Below are positions 56,729-64,000 of a stretch of DNA of 64,000 nt, in pieces. The translations under genes and the position numbers were made by a program. How positions within the stretch are numbered: the first letter of the stretch is position 1; every line of letters starts with the position of its first letter. Source of the DNA: DAOUAT01 sp964551735 (GTDB lineage Bacteria; Chloroflexota; Anaerolineae; CG2-30-64-16); NCBI GenBank assembly GCA_964551735.1, contig CAZKEF010000030.1, forward strand, positions 1 to 64,000, read 5' to 3'. The notes below the pieces were generated by a model. It saw only the letters and a program-made list of their open reading frames with translations. It searched no databases and was not told where the DNA came from.

Positions 56729-57784
56729 GTGTCCGAATTACGTCGTGATCCAGTGATGGGGCGGTGGGTGATCATTGCGCCCGAACGGGCAGGGCGGCCC
56801 GATCTCACTGCGCTGGCAACGGCTGAGCGCAAACCTGCACCGTGCGTGTTTTGTGGTGGACAAGAGGAACGGGATCCGACCGAGATCTATGCGATCCGGC
56901 CGGCGGGCACGGCGCGCAACACCCCCGGCTGGCAGGTGCGTGTGCTGCCCAACAAGTTCCCGGTGCTGCGTATCGAGGGCAAGCTGGTGCGCGAGGGCGT
57001 GGGGATGTTCGATATGTTATCCGGCGTCGGCGCGCACGAGGTCATTGTCGAAACCCCTGACCACACCCTAGAGCTGGCAGATCTTCCTGAGACGCAGATC
57101 GCCAATGTGATCCGCGCCTATCGCGAGCGCATGCACGACCTGGGCGGGGACGATCGCTTCAAGTACGTGCTGATTTTTAAGAACCAGGGATATCAGGCGG
57201 GCGCAACCATGAGCCACGCCCACTCGCAGCTCATCGCCACACCCGTGACCCCAAAGCGCGTCAAAGAGGAGCTGGTGGGCGCGCAGCGGTATTACGATTT
57301 CAAGCGCCGCTGCGTCTTCTGCGACATCATCAAGCAGGAGACGCGGCTCACCCGAGAACGACTGGTTTTTGAGAACGACACGTTTCTGGCGCTTTCGCCC
57401 TTTGCCGCGCGCGTGCCTTATGAGACGTGGATCGTGCCCAAACAGCACAATTGCGACTTCGTGGCCATCAGCCAGCCTGAGTACGCCGGTCTCGCCGAAG
57501 CGCTGAAGACTGTGCTGCTGAAGATGCGCACAGCACTCAACGACCCGCCGTTCAATTACCTGATCCACACTGCGCCGTTCCGCCGGCCGCGCGCCGGTTA
57601 TTGGGCCACCATCCAGTTTGACTACCACTGGCACCTGGAGATCATCCCCAGGCTCACCCGGCCAGCCGGATTCGAAGAAGGCTCCGGGTTCTATATCAAC
57701 CCGGTGACGCCGGAAGAGGCGGCCGAGACGCTAGCAAACGCGTCCCTAACCTTGCCGCCTGAGCCAAAGCAAAGCGCCCCGTAA
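56729..57784 (+). CDS. galT: galactose-1-phosphate uridylyltransferase
   Basis: This 351-residue protein has the HIT-superfamily catalytic segment H163-A-H165-S-Q167 (SHAHSQLIATP), with the zinc Cys pairs CVFCGGQEERD and CVFCDIIKQETRL. WHLEIIPRLTRPAGFE and GFYINPVTPEEAAE at the end are typical. It exchanges UMP between UDP-glucose and galactose-1-phosphate in the Leloir pathway, or may act on other sugar phosphates. It starts at GTG 56729 behind AAGGAGG. Confidence 0.95.
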   Translation: MSELRRDPVMGRWVIIAPERAGRPDLTALATAERKPAPCVFCGGQEERDPTEIYAIRPAGTARNTPGWQVRVLPNKFPVLRIEGKLVREGVGMFDMLSGVGAHEVIVETPDHTLELADLPETQIANVIRAYRERMHDLGGDDRFKYVLIFKNQGYQAGATMSHAHSQLIATPVTPKRVKEELVGAQRYYDFKRRCVFCDIIKQETRLTRERLVFENDTFLALSPFAARVPYETWIVPKQHNCDFVAISQPEYAGLAEALKTVLLKMRTALNDPPFNYLIHTAPFRRPRAGYWATIQFDYHWHLEIIPRLTRPAGFEEGSGFYINPVTPEEAAETLANASLTLPPEPKQSAP

Positions 57785-57821
57785 GTACGATGCCGCGACG
57801 TCCAACCTGATGCACCGGACG

Positions 57822-57837
57822 CCGGGGCTTGCCCCGG
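57822..57837. terminator. short GC-rich hairpin between convergent genes
   Basis: CCGGGGC-TT-GCCCCGG follows galT and precedes the end of the convergent HAD gene. No T-run is present. Confidence 0.4.
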
Positions 57838-57879
57838 AACAGTGCGCGATGATGTGGCTTTGCCGGTATTCTAGCTAGA

Positions 57880-58644
57880 TCACGGCTCGAGATCCGCCAC
57901 TGATTCTATGATCCTGGTGGGCCGGTAGGGAAAACGCGCGACATCGCTGCGGCGCGTGACGCCGGTCAGCACCAGGATCGTCTCCAAGCCCGTCTGCACC
58001 CCAGCGATCACATCGGTATCCATGCGATCGCCAACCATCACGGTGTTCTCCGAATGCACGCCCAGATATTTCAACGCCATGCGCATCATCAGCGGATTGG
58101 GCTTGCCCACAAAAAACGCATTGACGCCGCTGGCGCGTTCGATCAGCGCAGCAATCGCGCCGCAAGCCGGCACCGTGCCGCCCTCGGCCGGACCGTTGGG
58201 ATCGGGGTTGGTGGCGATGAAGCGCGCACCGGCTTCGATAAAACGCACGGCCTGTGTGAACGCCTCCAACGAGTAGGTGCCAGCTTCGCCCAGTACCACA
58301 TAATCCGGGTTTCGGTCTGTGATCACGTAGCCGACGTTGTGGATGGCCGAGGTCAGGCCGCTGTCACCGATGACGAAGGCCGTGCCCTCGGGCCGCTGGG
58401 ACTGCAGGAAACGCGCCGTCGCCATGGCTGACGTAAAGATATTCTCGGCTGATACTTGCAGCCCGATGCCGTGCAACCGGTGGGCCAGGTCACCCGGCGT
58501 GTAGCGCGGGTTGTTGGTGACCACGAGAAACTTGGCGCCGCGCGCTTGTAGCCGCGCCAGGAACGCGTCGGCGCCCGGGATCAGCGTGCCCCCGGTCACC
58601 AGGACGCCATCCATGTCAATCAGGTAGTTCTTTGGGGGTTCCAT
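57880..58644 (-). CDS. HAD-IIA family (NagD-like) phosphatase
   Basis: This 254-residue protein begins YLIDMDGVLVTGG (DxD nucleophile motif), has LVVTNNPRYTPGDLA (motif II), VGKPNPLMMRMAL with the motif III Lys, and VMVGDRMDTDVIAG (motif IV). It resembles NagD/phosphoglycolate-type sugar phosphatases; the substrate cannot be told. It is followed by a peptidase gene on the same strand. Confidence 0.92.
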   Translation of the reverse strand: MEPPKNYLIDMDGVLVTGGTLIPGADAFLARLQARGAKFLVVTNNPRYTPGDLAHRLHGIGLQVSAENIFTSAMATARFLQSQRPEGTAFVIGDSGLTSAIHNVGYVITDRNPDYVVLGEAGTYSLEAFTQAVRFIEAGARFIATNPDPNGPAEGGTVPACGAIAALIERASGVNAFFVGKPNPLMMRMALKYLGVHSENTVMVGDRMDTDVIAGVQTGLETILVLTGVTRRSDVARFPYRPTRIIESVADLEP

Positions 58645-58695
58645 TCCCTATCTCCGCATTGTTGAGCCGGTGAACCCAACCAAGCGCCGCGTCGT

Positions 58696-59748
58696 TCAGG
58701 CATCGAGCAAATACGCCAACAGCAGTCGCGTGGAGGCCAGCAGCGCGTCCCGGTGGGTGCGCTCGAACGAGTGTGAGGCATCCACCCCCGGCCCCAGCAG
58801 GCCGATGCGGTAATCGCCGCCCGCGCGCACGGCAGCTTCGGCGTCCGAGCCATAGAAGGGGTAAATGTCCAGCTTGTAGGGGATGCCGTTCGCCTGAGCC
58901 AGGGCCACCAGCCGGCGGCGCAGGGCCAGGTCGTACGGCCCGCCGCTGTCCTTGGCGCAGATGCTGACCGAATGCTCGTCCCCTTGCAGCCCCTCGCCCA
59001 GCGCGCCCATGTCCACCGCGATCAGCTCGGCCACATCGTCGGGGATGCCTGCGGCCGCACCGTGGCCCACCTCCTCGAAGTTGCTGAAGTGGAACGTGGT
59101 CTGCTGCGCGGGCGCGATCCCGGCCCCCACCAGCCCGGCCAACGCAGCCAGCATCACGGCTACGCCCGCCTTGTCGTCCAGGTGGCGCGACTTGATGTAG
59201 CCGGTCTCCGTGATGGCCGTGCGCGGGTCCCAGGCGATGATATCACCGACCTCGATGCCGAGGCCGCGCGTCTCCGCGGCTGATGCCGTGGCCGCGTCCA
59301 GGCGGATCTCCATCTCGTCCATCTTCCACTCCCGATCGCGCACCGGCTCGCGGTGCACGTGCACCGAGGATTTGACCAGGACGGCCGTGCCCGTGCAGGT
59401 CGCGCCGGAGGCCGTGCGCACGGTGCAGTATTCACCGTTGACTGCGAAATAGGGATACCCGCCCAGACGGTCGAACGTTAGGCGGCCGTTAGGCTTGATC
59501 TGCGTCACGATACCGCCCAGGGTGTCCACGTGGCCGGTGACCGCGCGCGAGGCATCGCTGCGCTGGCCGGGCAGGGTGACGGTCAGCGCGCCCTTATTAG
59601 TGAACGTGGGCGACAGGCCCCATTCCCGCAACCAGCCAGCCACCAGTGCTAACGCCTCAACGGTGTCGCCGGTCGGGCTCGGGGTGCGCAACAGTGCCAC
59701 CAGGTGGTCCACAAGTTGATCCAGGTTGATCTCAGGTAGTGTATTCAT
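58696..59748 (-). CDS. M42-family metallopeptidase
   Basis: This 350-residue protein carries the dinuclear zinc site of the M42 aminopeptidase/cellulase family: VTGHVDTLGG, SRHLDDKAGVAVML, SNFEEVGHGAA, DMGALGEG and the late VDASHSFERTH. It probably trims N-terminal residues from peptides in the cytoplasm. In some bacteria a relative acts in the synthesis of the osmolyte N-acetylglutaminylglutamine amide, but no such genes are seen here. Confidence 0.9.
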   Translation of the reverse strand: MNTLPEINLDQLVDHLVALLRTPSPTGDTVEALALVAGWLREWGLSPTFTNKGALTVTLPGQRSDASRAVTGHVDTLGGIVTQIKPNGRLTFDRLGGYPYFAVNGEYCTVRTASGATCTGTAVLVKSSVHVHREPVRDREWKMDEMEIRLDAATASAAETRGLGIEVGDIIAWDPRTAITETGYIKSRHLDDKAGVAVMLAALAGLVGAGIAPAQQTTFHFSNFEEVGHGAAAGIPDDVAELIAVDMGALGEGLQGDEHSVSICAKDSGGPYDLALRRRLVALAQANGIPYKLDIYPFYGSDAEAAVRAGGDYRIGLLGPGVDASHSFERTHRDALLASTRLLLAYLLDA

Positions 59749-59778
59749 GATCCTCTCACCTGTTGAGGTTATAGATGT

Positions 59779-60576
59779 TCAGATGACCGTCTGGGATCCG
59801 GGCTCACCTGCATCTTCGCTATCAGGGCCGGAGAACAAACGATGCAACACGGCCGGCAGCTCAGCCAGATCCGCAATGCGCGCATCGGGCAGGATGGTTG
59901 AATGCGTCTCGACGCGATGGCCGACCTCGATCAGCACGGCTCGCATGCCGATAGCCTGGGGGCCTGCGACATCAGGCAGCAGGCGGTCCCCCACGTAGAC
60001 CGCGCCGGCCGGCGCCACACCTAAGGCATCCAGCGCCGCGCGGAAAATGGCCGGATGGGGTTTGGCAACCCCGGCCTCCGATGAAAGCATCAACACATCG
60101 AAGAACGGCGCCAGGCCGCGGCGAACCAGTGCGGGCTGCATGAAGCGTGCAGGCTGCACAGTGTTGGAAATGGCACCCATGCGAAGGCCCCAACCCTGCA
60201 ACTCAGCCAGCATCGCCAGGGCCCCTGGCCGCAACGGAGACGGCACGCCATCGCCGCCCGTACAATACGCCTCGCTTGCAGCGTCCACCACGCCATCATC
60301 GGCCGGCAGCCCCTGCTGGACCAGAAAGAGCCGCATCACCTCAAAGATGGAAATGCCGCGTTGCAGGGCCAGCGCCGCGTGATAACGGGCTTCGCTATCC
60401 TCGGCCAGCGCCGCACAGAACGCCGCGCGCGGTGGCAGGCCAAGGCCGCGTGCAACCAGAACATCATACACGTGACCGGTGCGCGCCAGGAGGCGCGCTT
60501 CATAGCTGCCGCGACCCTCGCCCAGTTCCACCAGCGTGTCGCCCAGGTCAAAGAGCACAGCTTCTAACCGCATCAT
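59779..60576 (-). CDS. HAD-superfamily hydrolase (type IA)
   Basis: This 265-residue protein has VLFDLGDTLVELG (motif I), MGAISNTVQPARF (motif II), GVAKPHPAIFRAALDALG (motif III) and VYVGDRLLPDVAGPQAIG (motif IV). It is a phosphatase-like hydrolase of unknown substrate with a helical cap. It lies on the same strand as M42 and the HAD-IIA gene. Confidence 0.92.
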   Translation of the reverse strand: MMRLEAVLFDLGDTLVELGEGRGSYEARLLARTGHVYDVLVARGLGLPPRAAFCAALAEDSEARYHAALALQRGISIFEVMRLFLVQQGLPADDGVVDAASEAYCTGGDGVPSPLRPGALAMLAELQGWGLRMGAISNTVQPARFMQPALVRRGLAPFFDVLMLSSEAGVAKPHPAIFRAALDALGVAPAGAVYVGDRLLPDVAGPQAIGMRAVLIEVGHRVETHSTILPDARIADLAELPAVLHRLFSGPDSEDAGEPGSQTVI

Positions 60577-60687
60577 GTTGGTATGGGCCTCTCGTGTAAA
60601 GAACTCGAGTATGATTCAGATCTGCGCAGGCGCTGGTCATGCTGCAACCGGCTCAGGATGACTGACTGGGCCGCCTCGGGTGGGCCT

Positions 60688-61818
60688 TCAGCGCACAAGC
60701 TTTGACGCCAGACGCCGGGCGCGCGCCGCTTCGGGCGGCCAACTCGCCACGGCGAGATCCTCGCGCAAGTGCTCGACGCTGGTCGTGCCGATCAACGCTG
60801 TTGTCACACCGGGCAGAGAGCGGACGAATTGCAAAGCGCGCTGTGGCAAACTCGTCAACTCCCCGAACCCACCGGCCAGGGCCTCGGTCGCGCGTGGCGA
60901 TATCTGGCCTTGGGCAAACGCGGCGCTGGCAATGGTAGTCAACCCCAGCTCCTGCGCGGCCGCCAGCGGTGTCAGCACACGGTTCTGGCACGGCTGATTG
61001 TGCAGTGTCACTGCCTCCAGCGTGGCTGCATTGACCGGCATCTGGACCACGCGAAAATGGTGGCCCGGTCCCCCGACCTCGGCAGCCAGGCGCACCATGA
61101 TCTCCAAGCTCATGTAGCCGGCTTCCATGGGCGCCTTGCGCAGGCCATCCCAGGTGGAGACACCATAGCACCCGATCCGGCCGGCCGCCACCTCCTCCTC
61201 CAGCCTGGCAAATGCCAGTTGCAGCCGGTTGCGGAAAGTAGATCGATCAACATAGGGAAGCTGCGCCTCGGGGTTCTGGATCAGGTAGATGTCCACCGAG
61301 CGCAGGCCGATATCCCGCAGACTCCAAGCGATTTGCTGGCTGAGGAACGCCGGTGTCATGCAGTGGATGCCGCCAGCCAGGTCCCCCGGCTCGGCCACGC
61401 CCGTTGCGATATAGGTGTCATAGACATACTGCACCGGGTCAGCCGGTCTGTCAAACCGGTAGGCGATGAACCCGCCCTTGGTGATGATCACCAGCTCATC
61501 GCGGCTGAACTCGCCGGAACCCGTCAGATCGGCCAGCGCACGGCCCAGGGCCACCTCGCTGCGTTGCGCGCGGTAGCTGGCAGACGTGTCCAGCACATTG
61601 CAGCCCACGCGCACCGCCTCGGCCAAGGCACGGCGATACAACGCGTCCACCTGATCTGAGGCCTCACCCAGGGAAGTCCCCACGCCTATGGAAGAGAGCT
61701 TAAGGCCCAGCGCCGCGCGGAAGTGGTCAGGCGCCAGTCCACCGGCGACAGCCTGTGTGAAACGCGCTGCATAATGGGTGGTGCCGGCCGCCGTTGCCCG
61801 CCCTGCTAACATCGTCAC
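60688..61818 (-). CDS. aldo/keto reductase family protein
   Basis: This 376-residue protein has a TIM-barrel AKR pattern: NVLDTSASYRAQRSEVALG (catalytic Asp and Tyr), VIITKGGFIAY (Lys), YLIQNPEAQLPYV, IGCYGVSTWDGL and GVTTALIGTTSVEHL near the end. It reduces aldehydes or ketones with NADPH; substrate unknown. Its start overlaps the trpS stop by 4 bp (ATGA), so it is probably co-transcribed under the trpS T-box. Confidence 0.9.
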   Translation of the reverse strand: MTMLAGRATAAGTTHYAARFTQAVAGGLAPDHFRAALGLKLSSIGVGTSLGEASDQVDALYRRALAEAVRVGCNVLDTSASYRAQRSEVALGRALADLTGSGEFSRDELVIITKGGFIAYRFDRPADPVQYVYDTYIATGVAEPGDLAGGIHCMTPAFLSQQIAWSLRDIGLRSVDIYLIQNPEAQLPYVDRSTFRNRLQLAFARLEEEVAAGRIGCYGVSTWDGLRKAPMEAGYMSLEIMVRLAAEVGGPGHHFRVVQMPVNAATLEAVTLHNQPCQNRVLTPLAAAQELGLTTIASAAFAQGQISPRATEALAGGFGELTSLPQRALQFVRSLPGVTTALIGTTSVEHLREDLAVASWPPEAARARRLASKLVR

Positions 61819-62891
61819 GCGGCGCCTGCCCTTTCGGTCTTGGCCAGCTTTTTCTGACGGTCCTCGGCCTTGCGCGCGATCCGGCTGAAGGTATTGGCCA
61901 ACCCCATCGCCTTCTTGACGTCGCGCAGGGTCGCGGCCGTGATGTCGCGGTAGCGCATGGTCCCCTGATAAATGATCTCGTCCACCAGGCCGCCCTGGCT
62001 CGCATAGTACGCAGCCCGCTCGCGCATGGGATCCAGGAACGCGTTCAGTGAGTTGGCCAACCGCTCCTTCACTTCCACGTCACCGACCTTGCCGGCCCGA
62101 TAACGGACCTTTAGTTCCTCAACCAGAGCCTTGTCCGGGTCAAAGTGATCCAGATAAGTGAAGACCGGGTTGCCTTCCACGTTGCCGGGGATGTCGGCCC
62201 GGATGCGGTTGGGGTCAGTGTACATGCTATGCACCTTTTTGGCCACGGTCTTCGCATCGTCGCTCAGGAAGATCGTGTTGCCGATGGACTTGCTCATCTT
62301 GGCCTGGCCGTCTGTGCCGGGCAAGGTGTCCCCTTCCACCAGGTCATCCGGGATGGGAAACACCTCGCCGTACAGGTTGTTGAAGCGCCGGGCGATCTCG
62401 CGCGTGATCTCCACGTGCGCCTGATTATCCTTGCCCACAGGCACCAAGTGAGCGCGCGGCAGCAGGATATCGGCCGCTTGCAGCACGGGATAGCCGAGCA
62501 GGCCGAACGGGATCGTCTCCTCGTCCATCAACGCCGCGCGGGCCATCTCCTTGATGCTGGGCAGCCGCGCCAGCCGCGGCACCGTCACCAGGTTGCCGAA
62601 CAGCAGCGCCAGCTCGTAGGTTTCATGAACGGCGGACTGCAGAAAGATGGTAGATTTGGCCGGATCAATGCCTGCGCTGAGATAATCCAGCACCATGCCG
62701 CGCGCGTTATCGGCCACCTGCGCGATGTCGTCGGTGCTGTTTTTCGTGGTCAGCATGTGCAAGTCAGCGATAATGAAATAGCAGTCATACTCATCTTGTA
62801 ACCGAACCCGGTTGCGCAAGCTGCCCACGTAATGCCCCAGGTGCAGCCGGCCCGTAGGCCGGTCACCGGTGAGAATGCGTTTTTTCTCCAT
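61815..62891 (-). CDS. trpS: tryptophan-tRNA ligase
   Basis: This 358-residue protein is a class I aminoacyl-tRNA synthetase with an HxGH-type signature in GRLHLGHYVGSL, a KMSKS motif in KMSKSIGNTIFL and FLLGYPVLQAADILLPRAH-like core elements (VLQAADILLPRAHLVPV). It charges tRNA-Trp. I start at 62891, next to the MEKKRILTG reading with an AGGAGG upstream. A T-box leader precedes it. It reads leftward into the AKR gene with a 4-bp overlap. Confidence 0.96.
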   Translation of the reverse strand: MEKKRILTGDRPTGRLHLGHYVGSLRNRVRLQDEYDCYFIIADLHMLTTKNSTDDIAQVADNARGMVLDYLSAGIDPAKSTIFLQSAVHETYELALLFGNLVTVPRLARLPSIKEMARAALMDEETIPFGLLGYPVLQAADILLPRAHLVPVGKDNQAHVEITREIARRFNNLYGEVFPIPDDLVEGDTLPGTDGQAKMSKSIGNTIFLSDDAKTVAKKVHSMYTDPNRIRADIPGNVEGNPVFTYLDHFDPDKALVEELKVRYRAGKVGDVEVKERLANSLNAFLDPMRERAAYYASQGGLVDEIIYQGTMRYRDITAATLRDVKKAMGLANTFSRIARKAEDRQKKLAKTERAGAA

Positions 62892-62915
62892 GATGATGCC
62901 TCCTGTTGACTCAAA

Positions 62916-63215
62916 CAAAAACGCCTCGCCCCTGGCAATACGCCAGGGGCGAGGCGTTTACGCTCGCGGTGCCACCCTGTTTGGGCCGGCACGCCGGCCC
63001 CACTCTGCCGATAGCTGCGACGCAGACGCCGGAGGATCCTCAAGGTCTCAGAGCCGTTGAGGATCTCGTCGACTCCTTGTGCAGCATATCGCACGCCGCG
63101 ATAACGGTGGCGTCTCCGGATCCGACTCCCCGGCCCATTCGCCAACGCCGTAGCCGCCCCGCTCACACCTCCCGGGGCTCTCTGGATGCCCGTCGCGTCG
63201 CTACTTGCCCGGTTC
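62916..63215 (-). ncRNA. T-box riboswitch of trpS
   Basis: On the minus strand the T-box sequence AGGGTGGCACCGCG lies at 62965-62978, followed by a perfect 15-bp terminator stem (62922-62936 and 62942-62956) and a T-run (62916-62920). Upstream stem I spans roughly 63215-63090 with a GAATGGG loop in which TGG (63135-63137) could be the Trp specifier codon. Uncharged tRNA-Trp should favour the antiterminator and raise trpS expression. The specifier is a candidate; the T-box and terminator are clear. Confidence 0.92.
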
Positions 63216-63316
63216 ACAGTCGTTACGTATGTTCGATTGATAGCAGAAGTATGCCACAGGCCGCACGGCATGTCAAACAACCGGCCACCCCGCGTCACTC
63301 AAAATCCTGCCCGAAA

Positions 63317-63345
63317 TTGACATGGCACCCATGTCGTTGTATAAT
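63317..63345 (+). promoter_or_regulatory. consensus sigma-70 promoter of kamA
   Basis: TTGACA and TATAAT, both perfect, are separated by 17 bp. It points to kamA with an implied start near 63352, giving a leader of about 245 nt. Confidence 0.85.
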
Positions 63346-63410
63346 TTTAAACAGTAAGAAGTAATCCTACAACGATGACAAGGTTAACCTAACGTCTTAA
63401 ATCTGGGTGA

Positions 63411-63568
63411 CCACTGGCAAGTCTCCTTTCCACGGGGGGCTGAAGTCAGTGGGGCCCGACAGAATAGCTGAACTCAACTGTCCCTGCGACCGCAGCGCTT
63501 TGAAGCGCCTCTTTGGCCCGCCCAAGAGGCCTGGCTGCCATTGAGACATGGTCGCAGGGCTTTTGTTT
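63411..63568 (+). ncRNA. structured kamA leader with terminator-like stem
   Basis: Three helices are visible: CCACTG/CAGTGG (63411-63416 and 63447-63452), GACAG/CTGTC (about 63458-63482), and a 10-bp CCCTGCGACC/GGTCGCAGGG (63482-63491 and 63550-63559). The last encloses two hairpins (GCGCTT/AAGCGC and CCTCTT/AAGAGG) and is followed by CTTTTGTTT. This looks like an attenuator or riboswitch ending in an intrinsic terminator. It does not match any class I can name. Helix boundaries are by eye. Confidence 0.5.
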
Positions 63569-63596
63569 GCCTTGAAACAACCCTACGAGGTTTATG

Positions 63597-64000
63597 ATGA
63601 CCAACACACAAGAACTCAAGATCGCAAAGGAAGAACCCCCGCAACTGCACGGAACACGTCGCGCCGCCATTTGGGCCACTGTGCCTGACGCGCAGTGGAA
63701 TGATTGGCGCTGGCAGCTCAGCCACCGGCTCAACAGCCTGGAGGAGCTCAGCCAGATCATGAACTTGACCGCAGATGAAATTGAAGGCTGCCGCAGCCAC
63801 CATTTCCGAGTGGACGTCACCCCCTATTTTGCATCGTTGATCGACCCGAACGACCCGAACTGCGCCATCCGGCGCCAGGTCATCCCGACAGGACGGGAGC
63901 TGGTCGCTTTCGATGGCATGTACGTGGACTCGCTAAGCGAGGACGAGCACAGCCCGGTTCCGGGCCTGGTACACCGCTATCCGGATCGCGTGCTGTTGAT
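63597..64000 (+). CDS. kamA: lysine 2,3-aminomutase (partial, runs off the window)
   Basis: The first 134 residues are present. They contain AQWNDWRWQLSHRLNSLEEL and FRVDVTPYFASLIDPNDPN, RRQVIPTGRELV and HRYPDRVLL, which match the N-terminal part of KamA before its radical-SAM CxxxCxxC cluster (beyond the window). The enzyme converts lysine to beta-lysine using SAM and PLP. I start at 63597, 6 nt after GAGG; an ATG at 63594 is possible. A consensus promoter and a structured leader lie upstream. Confidence 0.9.
   Translation, partial: MTNTQELKIAKEEPPQLHGTRRAAIWATVPDAQWNDWRWQLSHRLNSLEELSQIMNLTADEIEGCRSHHFRVDVTPYFASLIDPNDPNCAIRRQVIPTGRELVAFDGMYVDSLSEDEHSPVPGLVHRYPDRVLL

Noticed and set aside
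63446..63820. Minus-strand open frames opposite kamA
   Set aside because: They are antisense shadows of the kamA coding region and its leader.

Overview
The window is a GC-rich bacterial chromosome segment containing one 100-N scaffold gap. Gene content (type III-D CRISPR-Cas with a reverse transcriptase, a JAB/E1-E2-ubiquitin-like operon, NYN and cold-shock proteins, a K+-type pyrophosphatase) and abundant short dispersed hairpin repeats suggest an uncultured Chloroflexota. This assignment is inference; no rRNA or ribosomal protein gene is present to anchor it.

Layout. (1) 24-9434: a very large CRISPR array of about 126 repeats of 37 bp, inferred to be transcribed leftward from a leader at 9435-9627. 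(2) 9687-16927: a WYL-domain regulator, then a leftward adaptation module (RNase HI, a stand-alone reverse transcriptase, cas1, cas2), then cold-shock-domain and NYN-nuclease genes. (3) 17064-22000: a class A penicillin-binding protein, a small zinc-finger-like protein and a helical protein of unknown function. (4) 22553-34054: a translationally coupled operon encoding a CARF-HEPN (Csm6/Csx1-like) ribonuclease, Cas10 and a complete type III-Dv-like effector (Cas7-5-11, Cas7-2x, Csx19, Cas7-insertion), followed by a HEPN protein. (5) 34098-37437: an RQC-like DNA-binding protein, two toxin-antitoxin modules (one toxin frameshifted), Csx15 (putative ring nuclease) and a membrane-anchored Cam1-like CARF protein. 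(6) 37513-40956, leftward: NYN nuclease, ubiquitin-like protein, E2-like protein and a JAB-E1 fusion. (7) 41084-42103: cas6. (8) 42554-64000: mostly ordinary chromosome (htpG, hppA, a YfcC-type transporter, an AAA ATPase, a DNA methyltransferase, transposon and vapBC debris, galT, HAD phosphatases, an M42 peptidase, an aldo/keto reductase, trpS with a T-box leader, and the start of kamA behind a structured leader).

How it fits together. Spacers appear to be acquired by Cas1-Cas2 aided by a separate RT and RNase H, so RNA may be a source. Cas6 cuts a transcript whose repeats end in the 8-nt tag ATTGAGAC. The Cas10 complex keeps its GGDD palm motif and should make cyclic oligoadenylate, read out by the CARF-HEPN RNase and the membrane CARF protein and possibly switched off by Csx15.

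The least expected signal is a conserved motif (TTTCGTTACC, then C/T, four bases, and a TAGAA-like box) found in gene orientation upstream of six transcription units: the WYL protein, a cold-shock fusion, an NYN nuclease, a zinc-finger/cold-shock protein, the helical protein and the NYN-Ubl-E2-E1/JAB operon. These genes look like one co-regulated system embedded in the CRISPR island. Two genes (the JAB-E1 gene and htpG) also carry dispersed repeats inserted in frame.
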